Positions 25,480 to 34,370 of a DNA stretch of 64,000 bases are shown piece after piece. The notes under the pieces are model-generated. The model ran no database searches and had not been told where the DNA came from. It saw nothing but the letters and a program-made list of their open reading frames with translations. A program made the position numbers and the translations under genes. Source of the DNA: Thalassotalea euphylliae (GTDB lineage: Bacteria; Pseudomonadota; Gammaproteobacteria; Enterobacterales; Alteromonadaceae); NCBI RefSeq assembly GCF_003390375.1, contig NZ_QUOT01000001.1, positions 2,046,001 to 2,110,000 of the forward strand. Reading direction: 5' to 3'. How positions within the stretch are numbered: position 1 is the stretch's first letter; the number at the start of each line of letters is the position of its first letter.

Positions 25480-26250
25480 TCACTGCCCCTTATTTAGTGC
25501 CGACTTTAACTCTGACACTTTAGCGCGAGCGACAGGTATTTTCATATCACCTTCCATTAAACTGACATAATGGCGTCTCGACTCGACAGATATTTCAACA
25601 ATTTGTTCAATACTCACGATAAAGCTGCGGTGCAAACGGGTAAATGCTGAGGTTGAAAGCTGAGATTCAAAGTCATCTAAAGTAGTGCCAGAAACAATGG
25701 TGGGCATACGGTGTAGATCAATCCCCGCCTGATTGAGGTGAATGCAACGATAGCGGCCAATACCCTCAATGTAAGTAATATGCCTTTGGTTAACCACCCG
25801 CATGGCTTTACCATCTGACAACACCAAACTGTCGCTTTGTCCTTTTTGTTCTTCAAGTGCCTCGAGCGCCATATCTTCCTGATGTAAAATTTTGTTGATG
25901 CACTTTTTAAGTACCGAAGGCCGAACTGGCTTCAATAAATAATCAATTGCTTTGGTATCAAAGGCTTCCAAAGCGTAGTGGTCGTAGGCGGTAACAAATA
26001 CCAACTGATAGCTAATATCTTCTGTTACTTTCGCCACTTCAAAACCTGTTACTTCAGGCATTTCTATATCGAGAAAAACGATATCGGGTTTTTGTTTGAT
26101 AATCTCCTTGATGGCCTTTCGACCATCACCAATTTCAGCAATGATTTCCAGTTCATCGAAGGTATTAATAACCGATCTCAAATGATTAATGGCTGCTGGT
26201 TCATCATCGATCAACATAACACGTTTAGCCGCTATCTTTAATTCACTCAC
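25480..26250 (-). CDS. LytTR-type response regulator
   Basis: The protein has about 256 residues: a receiver domain (VMLIDDEPAAINHLR, phospho-acceptor Asp in VFLDIEMP, T in VTAYD, K in LLKP) and a C-terminal LytTR DNA-binding domain (HITYIEGIGRYRCIHL, F-T-R-L-H-R-S-F-I-V-S). The start chosen is GTG at 26250, which overlaps the kinase stop by eight bases (GTGAGTGA); a longer frame reaches upstream but only runs inside the kinase gene. It pairs with the LytS-like kinase. The divergent esterase gene is the likely target (inference). Confidence 0.88.
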   Translation of the reverse strand: MSELKIAAKRVMLIDDEPAAINHLRSVINTFDELEIIAEIGDGRKAIKEIIKQKPDIVFLDIEMPEVTGFEVAKVTEDISYQLVFVTAYDHYALEAFDTKAIDYLLKPVRPSVLKKCINKILHQEDMALEALEEQKGQSDSLVLSDGKAMRVVNQRHITYIEGIGRYRCIHLNQAGIDLHRMPTIVSGTTLDDFESQLSTSAFTRLHRSFIVSIEQIVEISVESRRHYVSLMEGDMKIPVARAKVSELKSALNKGQ

Positions 26251-27304
26251 GGTTTGACTCCAAAATTCGAACGGGAATACATACCTTAAATTCGCCACCT
26301 GTCTTGGTTGATTTCAAGCTCACCCCATAGTTGTTAACAAAGTGTAAGTCGAGCGTTTTGCGCAGAATTCTGAAGCCATCCCCTTCTTCGATACCTTTAT
26401 CGTCAAATACTGGCCCCGTATCTTTGAAAACCACAACGAGGTTTTTGTCGGTAAGACTTGCTGATACCTTTACGTGGGCTTTTGCGGCGTAAGGAGCGAC
26501 GGCATGTTTTATTGTATTTTCAACAACAGGTTGTAACAGTAGTGCAGGGATCTGTAATCGATGAGTGTCATGTGCGACCTCGATGTCGAAAGTAAGCCGA
26601 TTTTTAAATCGTTTTTGTTGTAATGTCAGATATAAGTTCACCAACTTCATCTCTTCTGAAACCGTTGTGAAGCTTTGTTGCGCCATTTTCAAATACTTGC
26701 GAAGCAAATCAGCAAGGTCATACACTATCTCCTTGGCGTTGTCTGGATCGTCAGATATTTCCGAATTGATCAGATTTAAAGTATTAAATAAAAAGTGAGG
26801 ATTACTCTGGGATCTGAGTACATTTAATTCTGATTCTTTCAGTGTCAGCATTGTACAAAACGCATTCGCCTGCTCGTCCAGTATTCGCAATACTATCAGA
26901 TAAAGAGTAATTTCCAGAGTAATGATAAAAAGCCTGGGCACCTCGAGTGACTGGGTTGAGGGGAGGCCGTCAGGGCGTGTAAATACAGGTGCGAAGAATG
27001 AGGCAATGCCTACAATAATGAGAATGTGCAAAGCTAATTGACATACAAAACAGTCTTTACGAATAACTCTAGGGAGATACTCTTCCAGCAACTGGAAGAC
27101 CAGAAATGTTAATCCGAAGATCACCCAAACTCGAATTGCAACAGTCCCAATGGTCTGAATATTGAACTTTTCATTGTCGTACATCACAGCAGCGACAAAA
27201 AGCAGATTTGTCAATGGCAAGATAATCAAAAACACAAGCTTTTGTAGCTGTTTTCGATTTATCTCTTGTTGCGCGTTTAGTGTGACTAATTTATCCAATG
27301 CCAT
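26243..27304 (-). CDS. LytS/YehU-like sensor histidine kinase
   Basis: The 353-residue protein has about four membrane helices (residues 20-140), then the His_kinase domain with SQSNPHFLFNTLNLINSEI, where the first His is the phosphorylation site. An HATPase domain with LLQPVVENTIKHAV as N box follows. It overlaps the response regulator start. The usual switch-type membrane sensor domain is replaced by a short, unrecognised one. The signal is unknown. Confidence 0.88.
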   Translation of the reverse strand: MALDKLVTLNAQQEINRKQLQKLVFLIILPLTNLLFVAAVMYDNEKFNIQTIGTVAIRVWVIFGLTFLVFQLLEEYLPRVIRKDCFVCQLALHILIIVGIASFFAPVFTRPDGLPSTQSLEVPRLFIITLEITLYLIVLRILDEQANAFCTMLTLKESELNVLRSQSNPHFLFNTLNLINSEISDDPDNAKEIVYDLADLLRKYLKMAQQSFTTVSEEMKLVNLYLTLQQKRFKNRLTFDIEVAHDTHRLQIPALLLQPVVENTIKHAVAPYAAKAHVKVSASLTDKNLVVVFKDTGPVFDDKGIEEGDGFRILRKTLDLHFVNNYGVSLKSTKTGGEFKVCIPVRILESNRE

Positions 27305-27533
27305 TTAGCCTTTGCGGGTTATCGTTAATGGCTCAATTATAAGTTTATATTTTGAGAATGAAATACAGCGTCTGTACTACTCATACGCATTAACGTACCG
27401 TTCACACATCACGGCGCACATTTGATGCACTTCGCCCTGCAGGATGGAAAAAGCTCTGTTAATTTCCGAACCAAATTCGATGTTCGTAATTGAATTTCGA
27501 TTTATTTGAAATGAACAAATCAAGGTGACAGAG

Positions 27534-29930
27534 ATGAAAAACAAGGTAACTTTTCCCCTGAACTGTATTGCGCTTATCTTGGCAAGCCAACTTACAGGCT
27601 GTGGTAGCGATGGTGATAACACCCCCCAAATCGACGATAGCGCAACCGACAACACCCCACCTGTAATTACTCTTATTGGTAACGAAAGTATCGACGTTGT
27701 GTATAACGCCGTATTTGGTGACTTGGGTGCAGAAGCTCATGATGAAACGGATGGTGCAATCACCGTAACATCGCAAGGAACCATCGATACAGCCATGCCC
27801 GGTACCTATGAGCTGACATATACTGCAACAGATGCTAGTGGTAACTCGTCGCAAGCGACCAGAACAGTAGTGGTGCTAGAAGATACCTCTCAAAGCGCAA
27901 CCATTACCACACCACAAGCGCCGTTTTCGTTATTCTATGACGGTGTATTGAAAGGGGCAGACTATTGGTCCGAAGAGCCACAAATCTTGTCGGCGGGCAT
28001 GGGCTTTGATGGCATTATCGGAATTGATGCTCCAGAATTAACGTTTGATTCTGTTCTTGAAGCGGGTGGTGCTTGGTCATCAGACATTAATTGTGGCACG
28101 GGCGCTCAAAACTACACTTCAACTTCAACGCTCGATCAAATTGCTGGAGCTTATATTAATCAGACGCCTTATGGAGAACTAAAAGACGGTGCTATCGGTC
28201 TTGATGGTTTGCCCATTGTGCTTAGTTGGCCGATTGATACCAGTACGCTAAGTCTGACCGATTTTCAATTTACATTAAACACGGGTGACATTGTAAGGCC
28301 GTTGGCGATAGGCCCGTTACCTAACTTTGAAGACAATGAGCGAAATACACCAGTAGCTTTTGGCGAGTTTGGTAACAGATTACCAAGCGACCATCCTGAT
28401 GCTCGTTTCCCGATAAAACTTGAAATTGTTGAAGATGACACGCCATTGATGATGGTTGGCCCAGGTGGTCAAGTCGTCAGTGCCGTGGGGCTTACTTGGG
28501 AAACCGATTCCAGTCCGTATGATGAGAATAACGGTCCAAGATTAGTCGGTGCGAAGTTAAATCGCATCGAGGGACAAATGGATGGTGAAGGTATCAGCAC
28601 ACCAATACCATTAATTCCAGCAAACGACGCCACCGTCTTATACGATGAAGGTGATTTCATGCTGAGAATGTTAACCACAGGTGGTTTTTCACCAGATGGT
28701 GTAAGTGGTCTAACTCCTAATGACTTTGAACGTTTCTTTCGAATTCACGCAAATGGTGTGGACGGCAGCACGGTCATCATCGATAAAGTAGGAGAGGAAT
28801 ATGCGGTGCAGGGTGGCACGCTTAGAGTCGTTGGTATGTCTGATCTAGGTCAGCCTGAAGGTGGCGAAGTTGTATTTGACGCTTGTTACAGTGAAGACAG
28901 AGATAACTATATCGACATCATCATGGTTGGCGATGAAGAAGCGGCGAGAAACATTACCATACTTGAAATTCCAAGTTTAGAAGAAGGTTATTCAGCATTT
29001 TATAACCCTGGTGGTCCTGGTAGCACCCCTTTCGAAGGTGTGAGTTATACAGCCCCTGGTCCACGCGATCTTGAGCCTGTGATTATTGCCTTAGATGACC
29101 CAATGCGTGTGACTTACGTTCCAGGATCTGAGAACGTTGAAACTCCTGATAATCTAATGACTTTCCTATTTGAAGGTATTGAACGCGAATATTTGTTGAA
29201 TATGTCTAGCAATTATACAGGCGATACTCCCGTGCCTTTATTGTTTGATTTTCACGGATTAAACGGCACAGCAGAGCAGCAAAATACTGACAGTCAGTTC
29301 AACCAGCTTGCTGAAACTGAAAACTTCATATTAGTCACTCCGAAAGCGATTGGTGGCTGGAATGTGACTGGATTCCCGCTAGGTGGCGATGCCAATGATC
29401 TGGGTTTCATCGACGCCTTAATTAACGAGCTGTCAACAACGTATAACATCGATACCAATCGTATTTATGCGGCAGGCTTTTCATTAGGCGGCTTCTTTTC
29501 ATTTGAATTGGCTTGCCAGTATAGCGACACATTCGCGGCAATCGCCCCGGTTTCTGGTGTGATGACGCCGAATATGGCTAACGACTGTCTGCCAGAGCGT
29601 CCAATCCCAATACTGCAAACTCACGGCACGGCAGACGATCAACTCCCTTATGCACAAGCTCAAACCGTCTTGCAGTGGTGGATTGACTTTAATCAAACGG
29701 ATGTGGAACCTGCTATCACTGATTTAGAAGACACATTCCCTGATAATGGCACCACGGTTCAACGTTATGTGTACGGCAATGGAACCAATGGTGTATCTGT
29801 TGAGCATCTAAGAATTGAAGGTGGTCAGCATATATGGCCAGGTTCTGCGGGAGACAGCGATATTAATATGGCAGAAGAAATATGGTCTTTTTTCAGCAAC
29901 TATGATTTAAACGGTAAAATTCCGGATTAA
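27534..29930 (+). CDS. Large lipoprotein with C-terminal polyhydroxybutyrate-depolymerase/feruloyl-esterase-like domain
   Basis: About 798 residues. A lipobox L-T-G-C marks a lipoprotein. An HYR/DUF5011-like Ig domain (about 45-120, with AHDETDGAITVTSQGTIDTA and YTATDASGNSS) is followed by a long unrecognised region (130-530). The C-terminus is an LpqC/PHB-depolymerase-type alpha/beta hydrolase: FDFHGLNG for the oxyanion hole, GFSLGGFFS for the Ser nucleophile, H-G-T-A-D-D for the Asp and GGQHIWPG for the His. The enzyme likely cleaves an extracellular ester. The start at 27534 was chosen for AAGG spacing; a GTG lies three codons before. It diverges from the LytS/LytR system. Confidence 0.8.
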   Translation: MKNKVTFPLNCIALILASQLTGCGSDGDNTPQIDDSATDNTPPVITLIGNESIDVVYNAVFGDLGAEAHDETDGAITVTSQGTIDTAMPGTYELTYTATDASGNSSQATRTVVVLEDTSQSATITTPQAPFSLFYDGVLKGADYWSEEPQILSAGMGFDGIIGIDAPELTFDSVLEAGGAWSSDINCGTGAQNYTSTSTLDQIAGAYINQTPYGELKDGAIGLDGLPIVLSWPIDTSTLSLTDFQFTLNTGDIVRPLAIGPLPNFEDNERNTPVAFGEFGNRLPSDHPDARFPIKLEIVEDDTPLMMVGPGGQVVSAVGLTWETDSSPYDENNGPRLVGAKLNRIEGQMDGEGISTPIPLIPANDATVLYDEGDFMLRMLTTGGFSPDGVSGLTPNDFERFFRIHANGVDGSTVIIDKVGEEYAVQGGTLRVVGMSDLGQPEGGEVVFDACYSEDRDNYIDIIMVGDEEAARNITILEIPSLEEGYSAFYNPGGPGSTPFEGVSYTAPGPRDLEPVIIALDDPMRVTYVPGSENVETPDNLMTFLFEGIEREYLLNMSSNYTGDTPVPLLFDFHGLNGTAEQQNTDSQFNQLAETENFILVTPKAIGGWNVTGFPLGGDANDLGFIDALINELSTTYNIDTNRIYAAGFSLGGFFSFELACQYSDTFAAIAPVSGVMTPNMANDCLPERPIPILQTHGTADDQLPYAQAQTVLQWWIDFNQTDVEPAITDLEDTFPDNGTTVQRYVYGNGTNGVSVEHLRIEGGQHIWPGSAGDSDINMAEEIWSFFSNYDLNGKIPD

Positions 29931-29942
29931 AGAAGTTGATAT

Positions 29943-29970
29943 ATTGGTGGTTCAATTTTGAATCACCAAT
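29943..29970. terminator. Hairpin after esterase gene
   Basis: ATTGGTGGTTCAA and TTGAATCACCAAT form a 13-bp stem with one mismatch, 12 bases after the esterase stop codon. T-richness behind it is weak. Confidence 0.5.
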
Positions 29971-30249
29971 AATATTAATCTTTCACCCAATAAATTAGAT
30001 GACTCAAAACTTAATTTTTTGTAATTTGATGGAGCAGCAGTTGCCACCCTAGGTTGTTTTATATCGATTTAAACCATGATGAACAGAAGACTTTTGAGTA
30101 AGGGCAGTTTCATCGGCAAATTACTTAAATTAGTTGTCGTTTAAGCAGCAATAGCCGAACCCCTACCTATGGCTGAAACCGACATTCGGCTCTGACACGA
30201 AATTACATCCTATTGGTCAAATGGTCGATAAAGGGGATTGTGGTCACAC
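29971..30249. other. Gap between esterase and transposase-like gene
   Basis: The sequence is non-coding on both strands as far as I can see and joins the ends of two convergent genes. No terminal inverted repeat of an insertion sequence was found in it by eye. Confidence 0.45.
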
Positions 30250-31962
30250 CTAAGACTGATACAAAATATCCTCCATTTTCACTAGGCCTCTAGCCAGCCC
30301 CAACCTCATCGCTGGTGTATCGTTGTTGAACCCTCCCTTCCTGTTTCTAGTTAACTTGACGTAATTGTTATAGACGCGATAGATGTCCAGTACCTTCTGT
30401 ATGATTTTAGGATTGTAAGGAGCCATACCATGCCACAACCTCCCCTCATTACTTTGTGTCGCAAATGGCCTACCTAGTAATGGAAGATTGCGACGGATGC
30501 TCTGAAAATAGCTATCAAGCCGTTCAACCGATGCCGCATTGTACAAGTCGGCCAACTCATTGATATTTAGGTGGAGGTCTACTCTTGTCAGTGCCTTAGC
30601 ATTTCGGTATGGCTCATTTATCTTGTGTATCTTGTTTTTAAATGTCGTCTTGAATAGCTTTCCGAAGCTAGCAAAGTGCTCTTCCAGTTGTGATTTGGTG
30701 AATAGAAACTCAATGAGCTTCTGGTCGTCTTTGTACTTCAAACCGTGCTGAATAGCGAATCTATGCAACATTAATAGTGACTCTGCTCGTAGCGATTTTT
30801 TTGCGTCATGCGCCATCCCTTTGGCAAAACCACATGTAAGCGCATGAGTCGTGCCTGCCGATATGCTGCTCTTAAAGACCGACATTACCCCATTGGATAG
30901 CATAGAGTCACCATCAAGATAAAAGTAGAGGGGACGTCCTTCACCGATGAGATGACGTAACAGCATACAGTGCCCAAACACCACATATTCGCTATGCAAC
31001 TGGGAACCTTTTGAGGGAAGGGTTGCATGTGAACCTAGATGTTGTTTGTCGAATATTGATATTTCTTTGCTCATAGCGAGCTCTACGTCGTTGGGTATAA
31101 AGTATTGGGCAAACGTCCGAAAGCAACTGTCCGTATTCAAATCTCCAACCTCTCCGGCTCTTTCAACGACTTCACTCGTACTTATCGTCGGGTCATAGTT
31201 CACACTAGACCCGAGAACATACCCTCTAGCAGCTTCGATTGAAGTAACACCGGTAAGTTGCACGTTCTTCTTAGAGTGACTATCTGTCCAGTTAACAACG
31301 TAATCCTGCTTATCCATTGCTATAGCAATAGGACTAGGCAACTTGTCCGCCATACCTTCTTCGCGTTTTGCGATGAAGCGTATGCACTGGCGGTGTATAA
31401 AGTCGATTTTCTTATATAGGGCATTAGGTGTCAGCCCTGTATGCAACATGATCTTATTTAGTGCTGTGTTGTTTACGAGCAAGCTAAAAACACTCTTGTC
31501 TTGTGCACTGTACAGTCTGTGTTGGAAACAACGCTTTGTCCTCTGAGTGATTGATTTACGGCACAACTTGCAAGTAAATCGTTTGTTTCCAGAAGTTCCT
31601 TTGCCCTTAGAGTGATAGCGTTTGGGGTGTAACTCAACAGAATAGTGGTAGTTGTCGCATTCGTGATTGCTACAAAAGGTCTGATTATCTCTCAGGTAGT
31701 TAGATTGGCGTTCAAACTCTTCGATGATGGCCTTATTCGACTTAACGATTGTGTAGGTATTGCAGTATTTACACCGGATAGCTCGCTCTCGGCCTTTTCC
31801 TGTCAGGGCATAACCGTCTTTTACGCTGTTGCCGTGTCCTTCGCAGATAGGGGGTACCATGAAGTTACGACATGCAGGATTTTTGCAGCCGTTAAATTGA
31901 AATCCTTTAAACGGAAAGGGTACCCGAAGTTTTTTTATCTGGTTTGATAATGCGTTACTCAA
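30250..31962 (-). CDS. Zinc-ribbon DDE transposase-like protein, 570 aa
   Basis: The N-terminal 150 residues carry several CxxC-type knuckles (CKNPAC, CKYC, CSNHEC, CKLC), like the zinc ribbons of IS1/ISNCY-type transposases. The remainder has an Asp in IAIAMDKQDYVVNW and a second in YFYLDGDSMLS, spaced as in a DDE catalytic core; a glutamate near ERLDSYFQSIRR may complete it. It lies in an accessory segment between btuB and the esterase gene. No terminal repeats or target duplication were found, so it may be a domesticated or remnant element. The family assignment is by architecture only. Confidence 0.55.
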   Translation of the reverse strand: MSNALSNQIKKLRVPFPFKGFQFNGCKNPACRNFMVPPICEGHGNSVKDGYALTGKGRERAIRCKYCNTYTIVKSNKAIIEEFERQSNYLRDNQTFCSNHECDNYHYSVELHPKRYHSKGKGTSGNKRFTCKLCRKSITQRTKRCFQHRLYSAQDKSVFSLLVNNTALNKIMLHTGLTPNALYKKIDFIHRQCIRFIAKREEGMADKLPSPIAIAMDKQDYVVNWTDSHSKKNVQLTGVTSIEAARGYVLGSSVNYDPTISTSEVVERAGEVGDLNTDSCFRTFAQYFIPNDVELAMSKEISIFDKQHLGSHATLPSKGSQLHSEYVVFGHCMLLRHLIGEGRPLYFYLDGDSMLSNGVMSVFKSSISAGTTHALTCGFAKGMAHDAKKSLRAESLLMLHRFAIQHGLKYKDDQKLIEFLFTKSQLEEHFASFGKLFKTTFKNKIHKINEPYRNAKALTRVDLHLNINELADLYNAASVERLDSYFQSIRRNLPLLGRPFATQSNEGRLWHGMAPYNPKIIQKVLDIYRVYNNYVKLTRNRKGGFNNDTPAMRLGLARGLVKMEDILYQS

Positions 31963-32053
31963 TTGGCGGTCTCCTAAAAGATATTAGAAAACCACAACTG
32001 GAAGACTTGTCAAAAAAGTGAAAAGCCTTGTCACAGGCTGACTACCAAGCAAA

Positions 32054-32085
32054 AAAATGCCTAGAATATATATTCTAGGCATTTT
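32054..32085 (-). terminator. Perfect 32-bp palindrome with T tract
   Basis: AAAATGCCTAGAATAT is followed by its exact reverse complement. On the minus strand it ends in seven T, so it works as an intrinsic terminator for the leftward transcript coming from btuB, upstream of the transposase-like gene. Confidence 0.75.
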
Positions 32086-32148
32086 GATTACATAATTTCC
32101 TTTGTAAGCAAAGTTAAATAAGCCATTCGTCTATCTAACTTTCTGACA

Positions 32149-32190
32149 TTCCCCTCTTTGGGTTAATGCCTTGGACGCACCCTCACTTTT
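32149..32190 (-). repeat. Dispersed ~40-bp repeat, copy B
   Basis: Read on the minus strand, AAAAAGTGAGG is followed by GTGCGTCC, then AAGGCATTAACCC and AAGAGGGGAAT, matching copy A at 25104-25146 except for a few bases in the GACGCACC/GTGCGTCC segment. It sits about 30 bases behind the btuB stop codon. Confidence 0.75.
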
Positions 32191-32222
32191 TGTGTCGAAA
32201 TACCTTATCGGTAGTTAACTAG

Positions 32223-34079
32223 CTACATTGCGTAATTAATACCAATATACGCAGCGCGATCTTGAGTATTGTAATTGACCACCGTTTCATAGTTTTCGTT
32301 GAATGCATTAGTAATACGCGACTCAACTGAAAGGTTTGGCGTTACAGGGTAGCTTGCCGTTAAATTAACTAGGTGGTAGCTGTCTAGTTTTACGCGACCA
32401 ACACCAAACACATTGTCTTCACGCTCGCCGCGATACTGGTATTCAACATAAAGCGATAAATCGCCAATGTTAGTGTCGAACTGGTAACTAAATTGATCTT
32501 TAGCACGGCGAATTAACTGCTCACCTGTCGCTTTGTCTTCAGCATCAACATAACCCGCATTAATCTGGTGGTTACCACCAAAACCTTGGTACTTCGCGGT
32601 AAACTCGATACCTGACATTTCAGCTTCATTCACATTGGTTGGCTGGAAGAAGAAATTTGCATCAGGTAGCCAAACAATCAGGTTATCGACATCTGTTTGA
32701 TACAGGTTAAACGCCATATCAACGTTGGCGTAGGTCGTTTCAAACACTAGCTCAATTGTATCTGAAGTTTCCGATTGCAGATCTGGGTTACCAGAGGAGA
32801 ACTGGCTGGCTGGGAAGTACAAGTCGTTAAAGCTTGGCGCTTTAAAACCACTGCCTGCATTTAGCGCAATGCGCGTATCTTCATTGATTTGGTAGCCAAT
32901 GCCTGCGTTGTAAGTAGTTTCTGAGTCAACATTTTCAACATCGTCATGGCGAATCGCCGCTTCAACTGTTAAGTCATCTTTGCTGTACAAGCTATGAGCA
33001 TACAACGCCGTCACATCGCGCTCGTCTTCGGCAAAATCAGTCGTACTGTTGAGTTGCTCGTTGTAGTAGTCAAAGCCTAAGTTGAACTGTAAAAATGGGA
33101 AAACTTGCGCATGGTTTACTAGCGAAAACTGATCACGGCGTGTTTCAAATACCGTTGTGAAAACATCGGTACCATCAAGGTAATTTTCCGAGTAGTCACG
33201 ATTTTGACCAACAGACAAAGTGGTGTGGTTTTGTACATGACCAATAATTTGGCTGTAAGTACCACGTACTAACCAAGCGTGGTTACGAGTTTCTGCTTCG
33301 TTGGCACCACCAAATGCATTGTCATATTCATTATCACCTTGATCGGCTCGCGCTAACCAATCAATTGCTAGTTGGCTGTTAACTTGCTGCTGACCTTTGA
33401 TCGCCACCGAGTCATACTCGTAGCCATCGTTGTCATCTTCAGCAGTTTTTAACACGTCAAAGCCATCGCTTTTCTCACGGTTCAAGGTAATGCTGGTATG
33501 GCCCTTACCGTCTGGATGTGCGATGCCTGCCCCCGCTTTGTACTGGCGGTAGTCATCAGCACCCACGGTGACACCAGCAATATATTCACTGCCTTCAAGC
33601 TGGCGCGTGAAAATTTGAATCACGCCACCAATGGCATCAGAGCCCCAAATAGCGGCACGAGGCCCTTTCACTACTTCAATACGATCAATCAGTTCAGGTG
33701 CAATAATTTGCGTGTTGGTTGAACCCAAGCTAGCAGAGCTAACACGAATGCCATCAATCAGCACTAACGTTTGGTTTGAGTTTGTGCCACGCAAGAACAG
33801 CGATGAATTTTGACCACGACCACCTTGGTTAGTGATATCAATACCCGGAATGGTATCAAGCACATCATCAAGTGATTTTGGCTGAATTCGGGCGATATCT
33901 TCACGCGTGATCACAACCACGCTAGCAAGCGCGGTATCGATGTTGACCGGCGAGCGACTGCCAGTTACGGTAATAACTTCTTCATCAGCGACAGAAGGAG
34001 CTTGGGCGTAAACGTTGGCATTTACAGTGATTGCAGCGCCGATAGCCACTGCTAATTTGGATAAGTGTTTTATGTTCAT
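32223..34079 (-). CDS. btuB: TonB-dependent vitamin B12 receptor
   Basis: The 618-residue outer-membrane receptor has a signal peptide ending near VYAQA. A TonB box region follows (EEVITVTGSRS), then a plug domain with L-D-D-V-L-D-T-I-P-G-I-D-I-T-N-Q-G-G-R-G and RIEVVKGPRAAIWGSDAIGG. The beta barrel is long and ends with an aromatic strand (Y-I-G-I-N-Y-A-M). The cobalamin riboswitch directly upstream and the neighbouring cobalamin genes identify the cargo as B12 or corrinoids. Confidence 0.92.
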   Translation of the reverse strand: MNIKHLSKLAVAIGAAITVNANVYAQAPSVADEEVITVTGSRSPVNIDTALASVVVITREDIARIQPKSLDDVLDTIPGIDITNQGGRGQNSSLFLRGTNSNQTLVLIDGIRVSSASLGSTNTQIIAPELIDRIEVVKGPRAAIWGSDAIGGVIQIFTRQLEGSEYIAGVTVGADDYRQYKAGAGIAHPDGKGHTSITLNREKSDGFDVLKTAEDDNDGYEYDSVAIKGQQQVNSQLAIDWLARADQGDNEYDNAFGGANEAETRNHAWLVRGTYSQIIGHVQNHTTLSVGQNRDYSENYLDGTDVFTTVFETRRDQFSLVNHAQVFPFLQFNLGFDYYNEQLNSTTDFAEDERDVTALYAHSLYSKDDLTVEAAIRHDDVENVDSETTYNAGIGYQINEDTRIALNAGSGFKAPSFNDLYFPASQFSSGNPDLQSETSDTIELVFETTYANVDMAFNLYQTDVDNLIVWLPDANFFFQPTNVNEAEMSGIEFTAKYQGFGGNHQINAGYVDAEDKATGEQLIRRAKDQFSYQFDTNIGDLSLYVEYQYRGEREDNVFGVGRVKLDSYHLVNLTASYPVTPNLSVESRITNAFNENYETVVNYNTQDRAAYIGINYAM

Positions 34080-34154
34080 ATGTCCTCAATTATTGATGCC
34101 CACCGCACCAAGTACTGCATTAGTGACTTTATTAAGTCTTTATTAAATTAAAGC

Positions 34155-34300
34155 TATTTAGGTAATCGGGCTTTATGGCTCACAGCTAATGTTTAACTAT
34201 TCAGAGCGGCCATATTACCGTTGCGGGGGCAGCGCTGAACTCTCATCAGCTTCCCCTAAATAACCCTGCTATGTAGCCTAATAACGTTGGCTAAACGGCG
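34155..34300 (-). ncRNA. Cobalamin riboswitch upstream of btuB
   Basis: On the minus strand the RNA carries GCTGCCCCCGCAACGGTAAT and the following AGCCCGATTACC, the highly conserved B12-box and core segments of the cobalamin riboswitch. It lies in the leader of btuB about 75 bases before its start and should reduce expression when B12 is plentiful. Confidence 0.85.
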
Positions 34301-34370
34301 TTAACTTTTCTAGAGTTAACTTTCTAGCGTTAACGCGAAATTTCTTTGTCAGCAATGTGCTTGCTATACG

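Noticed and set aside
27459..27854. Minus-strand reading frame of 131 codons opposite the esterase start
   Set aside because: It lies antisense to the signal peptide and Ig domain of a real gene, has Cys-rich nonsense composition and no ribosome site.
25104..32190. Complete transposon with terminal inverted repeats
   Set aside because: No target-site duplication is seen, and each repeat sits behind a gene stop, so solo dispersed repeats are equally possible. Kept as a finding, not as a mobile-element feature.
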